A stretch of DNA of 64,000 nucleotides, from NCBI GenBank assembly GCA_947683625.1, contig CANTUR010000066.1:3410001-3474000 (forward strand). The letters are read 5' to 3'. Under the pieces are notes generated by a model that did no database searches, had not been told where the DNA came from, and worked only from the letters and a program-made list of their open reading frames with translations. Below are positions 12,801 through 22,691 of this stretch, in pieces (positions within the stretch are counted from its first letter, which is position 1; each line of letters begins with the position of its first letter). Both the position numbers and the translations under genes were made by a program. This DNA comes from Mallotus nudiflorus. Taxonomy: Eukaryota > Streptophyta > Magnoliopsida > Malpighiales > Euphorbiaceae.

Positions 12801-13679
12801 GAATCAACCAAATTGAAGCTAAAAAAAATTCGAAACCCAAAATGGTTGATTTTAAGAAATTGAAACCTAAGCAATTCTAGACCAAATCAAGTGAAACAAA
12901 GCTTGGAATCACACTCACCAAAGCTCAAGGAGAAGATAGAGACCGACGACATCAAATTTGGTGGCCGGAAAGTGCTTGGTCGGAGTTAGGAGCAACTTTT
13001 GGCCTCTTGATGAAAATCCGTCCAAACAACGCCGGAAATGGGAGCTTTAGGTGATGGAAATGGCTGGAGGTGGAGGAGGAAGGCTGAGGGGCATAGTAAC
13101 AGCAAGAAAACCAGCTTAAGAGTGGCTGGAAATGGTGGAATCCTTTTGGGAAGAAAAATGAAGGAGACAATGGCATTTTGGTAATTTCTGCAAACTTTGT
13201 TTTTTTTTTTTGAATATATATATATATATATACATCTATCCACCTTATATATATTATAATAATATAATCCCACATACAAATGATATTCACCACACAAATA
13301 TTTTATTATATTTAATAATTTATACACTTAAAATTAATTAATTAATACAAAAAAATTAAATAATAAAATTAAGGAAATTAATTTAAATAAATACACATAT
13401 ATAGATTTTATTTTAGCACTTTAAAATTATATATGAGTTCATGCAAATTCATAAAACTAGTCAAAATAAATAGTATTAAATTATTTACGTGTCAATTTCC
13501 CCGAAAATACAATTTTCGGGAAAATTTTACGTAAAGTACTTAAAATAATGTAAAATAATTAAAATTAGCTTTAAACAAATAACAACTCTTAAAAATGTTA
13601 TAAATATATGCAAAAAATTATTAACACTGCATATCCCGTTCCAGTATAAAAATATTTAAAAAAAATTCGGGATATTACA
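9871..13679 (-). repeat. 5' LTR of element B (3809 bp)
   Basis: This is the inverted counterpart of LTR A. It reads TGTCATGACCC at 9871 and ends GATATTACA at 13679, that is TGTAATATCCCG to GTCATGACA on the minus strand. Close similarity to LTR A is visible throughout, including the hairpin repeats at about 10545-10790. It abuts the zinc-knuckle region of a different gypsy gag at 13680, marking the target into which B inserted. Confidence 0.92.
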
Positions 13680-14806
13680 GTGATTAACCTTACACTTATT
13701 ACAACATGATGTAGCAACTTTTCTAAATTGCATAGGAGTTACCCTTAATTGTTGCTTTTGTAGAACTATTGGCTGCCTCATCGATACTTGACTTCCTCGA
13801 TTTTGACTACTGCCCTCCATTCTTATTTTTGCCTTTAAAGTATTATAACCTTTTATTCTTTATTTTCTTCTAAGATGGTCCTTGGGTTCAGATTAAGCAC
13901 TGACCTTAGCTTCATAGTTTGTTCCAATTCTTGCTTTAATTGTTCTTGCTCTATAGCTTTTTCCACCTAACCTCTAAATGTAGTACCAGTGTATAAATTT
14001 AATTTAATTCTTAAGATGATATATAATCCATCTCTAAATTTTTCACTTTTCTTCTTTTTAGTGGGATACATATCTTTAGCATACTGATATAAATCCTCAA
14101 ATTTCTCTACATATTCTCTTACAACTATTAATCCATGAACTAAGAATATAAATGATGTTACTTTTTCCTTTTTGTAGCTCTTTGTCAAGTATTCCTTATG
14201 AAATTCTTCTTGAAATATTTGTTAGGATAAAGCTTCATTATACAGATTTCTTATTCTGGTTAACCAATCATCAACTTTATTGAATAACAACCCATACATA
14301 TTGCTTATCCTTTCCTCTGAGAGTTACAATGTGTTAAAGGCTTTCTCAGTAATCTTTATACACTTATTTACTCCACTAGGTTCTAAGGTACCATAAAATT
14401 CATATGCTCTGCACTTTTTAGCATGCTTAATCATATCTCTTGGCCTTTTATACCTTTTAGTGTTAGATAGTACTGTTGTCATTGTGTGTGCTAATGTCGT
14501 AGCGTTAACTTGTACAATAGGTTGCACAAGGAGATTTGCCACATTTTCTTAGTCCTATGGCGGTTGATAGTTTTGTGCTCTCCTAGGAATAATTACTACA
14601 TTTGGCACTATTATTCTATCTCTTAAGCTTCCATACTCACTCTTAACTCGCTCACTTTGTGATTGTGTTTGCCTCATACTAGAGTTCTCTGCCCAAGCAA
14701 TCATATTATTTCTACCTCATTGGGCACCATAACCTCTACCACATCCTCTACCATGACCTATTCCTTTATCTTGATGACTTAGTCTACCTCTCCTAATCCT
14801 TGCCAT
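13680..14806 (-). pseudogene. Gag of an older Ty3/gypsy element, broken
   Basis: The reading starts at an ATG at 14806 (MARIRRGRLSHQDKG, rich in R and G). It continues through a Retrotrans_gag-like block containing YVEKFEDLYQYAKDMYP and KSEKFRDGL (about 13967-14188), and an upstream block with RPRDMIKHAKKCRAYEFYG (14324-14542). Near 13685-13720 it reaches a CNKCKVNH start of a CCHC zinc knuckle, where LTR B cuts it off. Several stops and frame changes are present. Such gag proteins coat the element RNA in the cytoplasm. The pol part would lie on the far side of elements A and B, before the window. Confidence 0.75.
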
Positions 14807-16251
14807 TTCCTAACAAAATTAAGTCAAATAACTTAATTAACTTTATCACCATTTATAATTTATTTGCTAAATATGCTAACTTACACAAAATCTCAATCAT
14901 TTTACCATTACAACAATAATTGATTAACTTATATCATCAAGATTTCAGTATTCCTTATTCCACACTGTTATTGTTATATCGTTGCTCATTTAAACTAAAT
15001 ATCAAGTTTACGCTTACGTATACATTTCATTTTATTATCCAACCTTTTTTGTCTCTGCTCTTTCCTCAATGGAATAAACCTTCCTAAAATACTTATATAG
15101 ATTCCTAGAAAATATTAATTCATTAAGTAACCTGTAGTTTAATCACCATAACTATTATAATTCAATTCTTATATTATAGAATAGAATAAAACACTATATT
15201 ATACTATTGAATATAAATTCCATCCATCATTAAGATAGGTTCCAATAAATTCATTAGCACCTATAATGTCCATTGACTATATTCAAATCTCCAGTCCTCA
15301 TATTTCATTATAATTCACAATTTCTATTATCATAGGACATATTCTTATATATTATCTTTACTTCTTTACTTACATCTTAACCCTTTTTTTTTTATCACAT
15401 ATATCATCCTTATATCATAAGATGAAATAAATCAATGTATGGCTTCATTAATTTCAAGTTCCATACCTTATAAGCACATAATTTTGATAAACTCATTATC
15501 ATTTACAAACAACCTCATAAACATTGAAAAATGAAACAACCAAAAATAACCATCAAAACAACCATGAAAACAACTAAAAAATTACTACAAAACAAGCTTA
15601 TAAAACTAAAATGAATAAAAAATAAAAAAGTCGCCGAAACAACAAAAACATTCAAAAAAAAAAAAACACACACACACACACCCACGCTCATATAAATCCA
15701 AACAAGTCAAACTAGAATCATTACAAAAATCAACTTCCAACGCCCAAAATAATTATAAAGTTCAAGTTTTAGCTATGTAAAATCCTATTTTTCAAAAAAA
15801 AAAAAAAATCCTCAAAATGCAATTTAACTCTCAAAGTTACTCACTTTACTTTTTTTTTTCTCACTCTGCTTACTTGTCTTTAAGATCTTTGTCAGCCATT
15901 GAAGAAAAAGATTGAGAAAAGTAAAAATTAGTTCAATAAATCAAAAGAAAAATTAGCAGCCTCATTGACTATGATTAAATGGTGTAGATCGAGGCTTTGA
16001 GGTTGATAAGCGGTAGAGGTGGTGGTGGTGGAGAATGAGAAATAGTAGAGGAAACTATAGATAGATGAAATAACTGAATTCTTGAACAAAAAATTTCTTC
16101 TATTTAATTTTGTTTTGGAGGTGATGTTAATGATAAGTAGAGAATAAAAAGAGAGGAAAAGAAAAAAAAAGATTTGTAGAGAAATTAAAAAAACGAAAAA
16201 AAAGAGAAGAAGAAGACTGTATTTTAGGAAAAAATTTTACTTTGTTCCATG
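14807..16251 (-). other. Leader/LTR sequence of the older gypsy element; no gene
   Basis: This AT-rich stretch lies upstream of the gag start. It has a poly-A/CA microsatellite near 15650-15680, a 15-base A run at 15796 and a purine-rich end (16140-16210). I could not place an LTR boundary or primer site, so its assignment to the gypsy element is by position only. Confidence 0.4.
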
Positions 16252-16260
16252 TTTTTGAAA

Positions 16261-17065
16261 GGCCTATTGGTGGGAAAAATCCAAATGTTTAAGGCATTTT
16301 GTAATTTTATCCCAACTTTTTAATTTTGATAAAAAGTCCCAATTTCGTCAATTATTGGCAATTTTAGCACAATTAGTTATTTGGTCAAAATTAAATAAAA
16401 TATGTTGACTTGGCAAATATAAAATGTCAAATTTACCCTTTGCATTATAAAATCTATAAAAGTCTATTGAAATAAAAATCTAAATAAATATATATATGTT
16501 TCTCTGTATATGTATATATATATAGTTAAGTATGATAAACTAAAGTTAAATATTTTTAACTACTTTCAAATAATAAATTATTATCAAATGCTTAAAAAAT
16601 TTAAATTATTATGAGTAATAATTTTTATATTAAAAATATCTTTAATTTTTAAAATTATTATAATGATAATCATTTATAAATTTAACAACTTATCAAAAGT
16701 AAACTTAATTTTTTTGTCTATATTTTTATTTAATTTTAAATAAATAATTATTAGAAGGAAAATTAAATAAATTGATGAAAATAAAATATTTTATTAAAAT
16801 TTAAAGGTAGGATAAAATTGTCAAAAATTTGAAACGTTAAGATTTTTTTATACTAATAGACTAATATGAATTTATCAAAATAAGAAGGGTAAATTTAACA
16901 TTTTACATGATGCCACGTCAATGTTTTTATTTAATTTTGACCAAATAATTATTTGTTTTAAAATTGCTAAACATTTGATAAATTAGGATATTTTTGCCCA
17001 AATTAAAACATTGTAATAAAATTGCAAAATGCTACAAACGTGTGGATTTTTTTCACCAATAGGCC
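16261..17065. mobile_element. Mutator-like MITE (805 bp) with long TIRs and 9-bp TSD
   Basis: The ends are inverted repeats starting GGCCTATTGGTG and ending CACCAATAGGCC. Similarity continues about 190 bp inward on both sides. The element is flanked by identical 9-base direct repeats TTTTTGAAA at 16252-16260 and 17066-17074. Long TIRs plus a 9-bp target duplication are the hallmark of Mutator-superfamily elements. There is no coding capacity, so it is a non-autonomous MITE. It lies in what was the intron, or 3' side, of the first UGT. Confidence 0.92.
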
Positions 17066-17249
17066 TTTTTGAAATGTAATTATTAGTTATTGTATTTTTG
17101 CAAACATTTTCTTCTTTATATATTTATGAAAAATTCCTAAAATTTAATAAATTAATGGTTATTTAATTATAATTATTGTTAATTCTTATATATCTATATC
17201 TATACTATATATATATTAACAACTATAATTAAATACAGATTAACCATAC

Positions 17250-17273
17250 CTCGTACTCCAAGCTGTTGAATGT
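17250..17273 (-). pseudogene. Last 24 bases of exon 1 of UGT pseudogene 1
   Basis: On the minus strand this reads ACATTCAACAGCTTGGAGTACGAG, followed by a GTATGG splice donor. It encodes TFNSLEYE and matches the end of exon 1 of the UGT at 22692-24444 (TFSSMEYE then GTATGC) and of the UGT at 35287-36778 (TFNSLEDE). The preceding codon, AAT for Asn, is at 20223-20225, 2.95 kb away. Confidence 0.85.
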
Positions 17274-18663
17274 GTCTGCAGTGCTCCAGAGCTGCCTTGG
17301 CGCTATTTATCTTCTTCTTGAAATCTATAGTTATTGTCCCCACTTCAGTTTCCTTTAAACTATACTGGCTCTTTAAGTAGAAGTATTGATCCTTCGCCAG
17401 CAACAAGACCTGAGTCATCTGCCAAAAACAACCAGGCAGCTTATTCAAGATTCCACTACAAAAGTTGTATCAAGTAAGCAGAAACTCCTTTACCTCCAGC
17501 GATTGGCCGATCATGGAATCTAGCAATCCGTTCGGCCCCTTCTCCGACCAACGCTGCATGTCACCGGGTAACCGCAGTGACTCGGTGTACTGGTCCCATG
17601 CTTGACTGTTGGAGATGCTTGGGGGCTTTATCTTCTTCAATATCCAGCCCCGAATATCCGAACAACTACATAACCGGGGGCGCTGGACGTAAATCTCTTC
17701 ATCCAGCTCTTATGCATTTGACCCTGTGTCGATTAGTCACCTTTTTCTTCTCCCGATCTGCTCCGGCTGCTCACTTTCCACTGGTGCCTTGCCCTTGGGG
17801 ACAGCGGGAACAGCCTCCGATGCCGGAAGAGCCTTAGTTTCCGGGGAAGGAGAATTTCGACGCTCCTCCACTGCAGCTGGCTCATATACTAGGGTAATCC
17901 CGCTCGCAAAATCAAAAAAGTCAGCCATATATAGATGGAAAAATAAGACTAGTCAGACAAAACAACGCTTAAAGCAAAATAATCATACCAGGGGAATGGT
18001 TGCGACTCGGATAGACTCTCCACAGATACCTCCGGGACGCATCTTCCGCGGATCGAGCTTTTGTGAGTCCGTCTAGATGTAGTTGCAAAACTAATTCCGT
18101 ATAAGGATCGAAAAGTTTCGCTGGACGAGTCACTTTATGACACTCGTCCGACCACATCCTCCGGATATCCAGGAAGTCCGATTGATGCTCCACAACGAAA
18201 AAATGGTATCTCCACTTCTTGTGAAGATCCAGAAGTTTAACAAAAAGTGAATGGTTGGGTACGGCCGAAAGGGAGAACATCAGCTCTCCCTTCTTCCTAG
18301 TCAGCCTATATAAATACCGGAGGACATCTAGATCGGGAACCCTACCCTTTTCATGCATCAACTGGATGAACCCAGTCAGTATCCTATAACTATTCGGATG
18401 AAGCTGACCGGGCGCAATGTTATTCCTATTAAGAAAGTCTTTGACAAAAGGATCTAAGAGAAATTTCAGACCCCCCTCTAATTGGTCGAAGTACACTACT
18501 AATCTACTTAGCCCCGATAAAGGGGTATGCGCCCTAAACCTTCTATCTACAGTGTGGAGGGCATAATCGGTGGGGATGCAGATCCGCCGTCGATACCACC
18601 CTAGTAATTCGCTATCTATATGGACACAAAGAGGTTATAGCTAATTTCTTCCTGGGCAGCCAT
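17274..18663 (-). pseudogene. Transposase_28-like (putative gypsy-type transposon) protein gene, broken
   Basis: A start MAAQEEISYNLFV is at 18663. After a one-base frame change, the reading continues to 17969 with the signature of the Pfam family Transposase_28 (PF04195). That signature includes PFVKDFLNRNNIAPGQLHPN, then SYRILTGFIQL, then KKWRYHFFVVEHQ. Further minus-strand pieces follow: MADFFDFASGITLVYEPA with a Pro/Ala/Glu-rich tail (17737-17928), and a helical, coiled-coil-like piece with LLLAKDQYFYLKSQY (17260-17400). A GTATGA at 17988 is a plausible splice donor, so the pieces may be exons. Proteins of this family are linked to plant retroelements; their biochemical role is not known to me. 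The gene is cut off by the UGT junction at 17274. Confidence 0.65.
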
Positions 18664-19154
18664 AGCAAAGAAGGGGACAAAAACCAAATGATAGAAAAGG
18701 GGCAAAAAAGAGGAGGAAGAAAAGATGAAAAGAATCACCTGGTCACCTCAAGCAAGAATTATAGCAGGAAGGAATAGAAACGGTGGACACAGTAGAAACG
18801 CAACAAAAATAAAATAAAAAAGCAAAGAAAGTAAAATGTGCCAGTTAGCAAGCACAATAATATTTATAGAGACACGGAAGGACCTAGAAGCACGCTATTA
18901 ACTGCCCTTATTATTACTGTGCTCCTCCCTAGGCCACCAAGGGCTTATTGGGAATAAAATAACCCATTAGGCGAGGAGTCGCGATAATGGCTGTACGAGC
19001 ATTTCGTTCACTGACACACAAAACGACACATCAATCACATGATCTCAAGAGTTAAAATAAAGCCACCATGTGTTAGCCCACCCACATCTTCGAGTGGGCC
19101 GCTCCATCAAGCAAATCGGGAGACGTTTCAAGCATCACTCCCAGCCCATTCCGT

Positions 19155-19568
19155 TCACATAAGTCCAGTAACTAAAGCTGGCACCTTCAGGTCACTTCCG
19201 TAGTACTGAGGTTCCGAGCATGTAAGCCTCGCGCCCTTTAGCCGAGCATCTAAGTCTTGCTCACATAAGTCTAGTAATTGAAGCTGTCACCCTCAGGTCA
19301 CTTTCATAGTACTGAGGTTCCGAGCATGTAAGCCTCACGCCCTTGAGCCAAGCATTTAAGTCTCATTCATATAAGTCCAGTAACTGAAGTTGGCACCCTC
19401 AGGTCGCTTCCGTAATACTGAGGTTCCGAGCATGTAAGCCTCACACCCCTGAGCCGAGCATCTAAGTCTCGTTCACATAAGTCCAGTAATTGAAGCTGGC
19501 ACCCTCAGGTTGCTTCCGTAGTACTTAGGTTCTGAGCATGTAAGCCTCATGCCCCTGAGCCAAGAATT
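19155..19568. repeat. Tandem array, about 3.9 copies of a 106-bp unit
   Basis: Copies start at 19155, 19261, 19367 and 19473, each with TCACATAAGTCCAGTAA or a close variant and the later words GGTTCCGAGCATGTAAGCC. The spacing is exactly 106 bp each time, with a few percent divergence. The array lies upstream of the Transposase_28-like gene on its own strand. Confidence 0.92.
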
Positions 19569-20222
19569 TACAAATCCAGTGACGACTGGTTCCGTCTTGT
19601 TCCAAAACAGACGGGTTAATCTATTGCGGTGATCATACTTACTCGTCGGGTACCCCAGTTCCACAGATCACGATTCGATTACGTCCAACCAAGATACTCG
19701 GTACCAAGCTCTGCTTATTGTGATTAAGGCTGGCCACCTCAGCTCACTTGCATCTTATAACCCATATAAAGGCATCTGCATCCTACTCGGACGCAACAGA
19801 CATAAATATCCGCATACTCCGGGGGGGGGACTCTTGATACCATCTATAATGTTCCCACCTAATTGGGGGTCCTTTACCCCCTAAATAGGAACACATGGAC
19901 AAAGGAGAAGATAGATCCGTCCAAGGAACTACTTTAAAGAGGAATCCTAACCGAAGAAGGAACACTCTCCTACAAAGATTATGATTCACTGATCCATAAG
20001 GAATCCCATTCCTCCTAGGTTTGAGTATTGCTATATACAGAACCCTATACCCTTCATAAGGGGACATCTCATTAACACATTCAAGCTATCTCATCTCCTC
20101 CCTGCTTCTATTCTCTAACTTAGGCATCAGAGTGTTTGTGGGGATTCCCCCCACCTCTCACCTTGCCCCTTGTTTCGTGCTTTGCAGGACGTCTAGCCCA
20201 GGAGTTCCGGAGATTAGTTATC

Positions 20223-20841
20223 ATTAAAGAACACCCATTTTGCTTCTCCAAGATTTAAAAATTGACTAGCCATCAACCTTGTAAGGAACCGATACTTTTC
20301 GAAGTCTACAAGGAATGTTGGTAGATCATGTATTTCAAGTGGTGGCATCCCTTGTATTGATACAAGGCCTTTCGCAATTGGAATGTTTAGCTTCCCTTCA
20401 TAAACTAGCCAAAATATGCTATTGATAGCACAAGACTTCGTGAAAGTGAAGCGCCAACAATTCCAAACTCTCGAGCTATGTCTAGAACCCAATGCATAAT
20501 CGAATCATAAATAAGGTAACTCACTGGATACTCAGAATTGGCATGTTTGGCGACGACTTTCAGCACCCGTCGCCACATTCTAGCTTCCATGATCTTGGAA
20601 GAGTCATCAACATCATATTTGCTTCTTCACTACAATCATCATCATTAAAAAATTCAACATTAACTGCTCTATGCTCACTTGTTAACTCCTTGCTGGTGAA
20701 AGTGAGCAGTGTCACTTTGATTCTTTTAGAGGCTATGCATTTAGAGAATTGAAACATTGGGTTTATGTGACCTTGAAATGGCAAAGGAAGTGCTATTACA
20801 TGAGTTTCAACTATTGTTTCTTGCTTATGCTCCCTCTCCAT
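20223..20841 (-). pseudogene. UGT pseudogene 1, exon 1 (UGT74-like)
   Basis: The reading starts MEREHKQETIVETHVIAL, with the N-terminal UGT motif PLPFQGHINPM, so the catalytic His is present. A frameshift near 20600 and another near 20430 split it into three frames: through VNVEFFNDDDC, then SYLIYDSIMHWVLD, then MPPLEIHDLPTFL and WVFFN. At 20223 it stops against the inserted block; the last eight codons of the exon are at 17250-17273. No exon 2 with a PSPG box was found downstream, so the C-terminal sugar-donor half is absent from the window. It is a dead paralog of the UGT at 22692-24444, on the same strand. Confidence 0.9.
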
Positions 20842-21776
20842 TTTTTAACATACATAACACAAAAACCATGTTCACGGCAGATGACTCTCTTTCTCAGAGC
20901 GTGCCTTAATTTGTGGTTGCTCTATGCTCACATAAGATAAGATTTCTAGTGGCAAAACTCCAAAGCTTAAATAAAAAAATAATAGAAACCTTCAACTTTA
21001 ATCAAACTAATAAATATCTCTTTAAATTTAAAGTTATGTGAATTTTAAGAATAAACTAATTTTTAAGAGTGATTTTATATTTGAGAATAAATTTTAAAAA
21101 ATAAAAATTAATAAATAAATAAATTGACATGTTAAAATAATTGTGATCTTTTCAATTAATTATTACTTGAAAAATAATTAATTGTGGTCGTACCATTACC
21201 TACTACCCATCTAATTTCTTGGCAAGCTTTATCCCAAGCCTTGCTCATTGGATACCTCGTTTTTGAAGAGTTAGAAAAATTAAATCAATAAAAATTAAAT
21301 ATTTAATTAAAGTAATAAAAATTTAAGAATATATAGATAAATTTTAAATGATTTAATATTATTGATTTAATTTTTTAATTTATTAAAAAGTCAAGATCAG
21401 GACTTAAATCTCTGAAATGTTTATTACACCATGCTTAGCTTTAATTACCTATAGCTAAAATTAATTTTTTTAATAAAAAAATCATATAATTTAAATTTTA
21501 ATAAATTTTAAAACACAAATTAGTATTTTTTTTTTCAAATTAATGACGACAATAATTAAATTTTACATCTTATAATACCCTTAAAAGAAATTATTTTTCT
21601 ATTTTTTTACTAATTATATTCAAAATGTTATTACTTTAATTGACTCGCTGATTTCCACTGAAAACTTTTAAGAGCGACGACAATTATTTCTTTACAAATC
21701 AAATGAAAGTTAATTTGAGCCACACATTATAATAATGCTCCTAAAGAAAAATAGTCAGTACACTAGTTTTTTATGT
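20842..21776. other. AT-rich intergenic sequence
   Basis: No coding region, RNA gene or clear transposon end was seen here. The stretch holds the 5' flank of UGT pseudogene 1 and AT-rich low-complexity DNA. Confidence 0.6.
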
Positions 21777-22665
21777 GCCAAAGGATCAAATTGGATCCTC
21801 AGTTTTAGCTTGAAGTCTGACTTGGACCTCCATATTTTTTTTGTTACCAATAGGAACTTTTTCTTTTAAAACTGGACAATATTAGACATTTTTTTAAAAA
21901 AACTTTTATAAATAAATCCTATAAATTAAAAAAAATTTAATTTTTAATGTTTGACTAATAAAAATTTTATTTAGATAAATAAAGTTAATAAATTATTTAT
22001 AAAAAATATATATCAGTTAATTGTTAAATTTTTAAAATTTTTAAGCCTATAAAATAATTTTTTAAATATTTTTAAATGTTGTAAAATTTTTATATATTTT
22101 TTAAAAAATTTATAAATTTATAAATTTTAAGAACTTTTATAATCAAGTGATAAATATATAAGAAATTCATTAATTTTATTCTAAAATTTAATTTTAATGG
22201 TTGAATAATAAATGTTATTCATCAATTTAATGTTGATAGCTAACTAATATAAAGTTATTTACATTAATGAACAAAATTGATGAATTTTCTTTCAAAGTTA
22301 AATCATAAATTTTTTAAAATTTTAAGTCTATATAAAATTTTTTAAAAAATTTTAAAAATTTAGAAATATTTAAAAATTAAAAAAATATTATATTTGCTTT
22401 AAATTTTTTAAAAATTTTAGAATTAGGTGATATATAATTTTTTATAAATAATTTATCAACTTTATTTATTAATTTAAATAATTTGTATTAGTTAATTGTT
22501 AAAAATTATATTTATATTTAATTTATAGGACTTCTTTGTAAAATTTTTTTAAAGAAATGTCCAATATAGTTCAATTTTAAAAGAAAAAGTTCTCATTGGA
22601 AAAAATAAACAAAGGTCCAATACAAATTTCAGGCCAAAATTGATGGTCCAATTTGACCCTTCCGC
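21777..22665. mobile_element. Long-TIR MITE (about 889 bp), probably Mutator-like
   Basis: The left end starts GCCAAAGGATCAAATTGGA and the right end, reversed, starts GCGGAAGGGTCAAATTGGA. About 130 bp of inverted similarity follows, including ACTTTTTCTTTTAAAA in both arms. The interior is almost pure AT and non-coding. Nine-base flanks TTTTTATGT and CTTTTAAGG match at only six positions, so the target duplication is degraded or the ends are slightly misplaced. It lies directly downstream of the UGT stop codon at 22692. Confidence 0.75.
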
Positions 22666-22691
22666 CTTTTAAGGTACAACAGATATTATAG

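Larger units (their letters stand above)
17274..20222 (-). mobile_element. 2949-bp retroelement block splitting UGT pseudogene 1
   Basis: This block is more GC-rich than its surroundings and interrupts the UGT exon exactly between the Asn and Thr codons. It contains a gag-like gene (17274-18663), a 106-bp tandem array, and a leader or LTR-like part (about 18700-20222). The part near 20035-20145 resembles the promoter/leader of LTR elements. No terminal repeats, inverted ends or target duplication can be seen at the two junctions. It is therefore probably a fragment of a larger element rather than a complete insertion. Confidence 0.7.

Noticed and set aside
12952..13327. Two overlapping 113-codon open frames in LTR B
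   Set aside because: They contain the AT microsatellite (poly-Ile/Tyr), overlap each other, and lie inside the LTR.
17577..18076. Plus-strand open frames opposite the Transposase_28-like gene
   Set aside because: They are shadows of the minus-strand coding pieces, which alone show family signatures.
19155..19568. Possible CRISPR-like array
   Set aside because: The 106-bp units are contiguous with no unique spacers, and the context is plant retroelement DNA.
17274..20222. Helitron as explanation for the clean insertion in UGT pseudogene 1
   Set aside because: The ends are not TC...CTRR and the insertion is at T|A rather than A|T in either orientation; no 3' hairpin was recognised.
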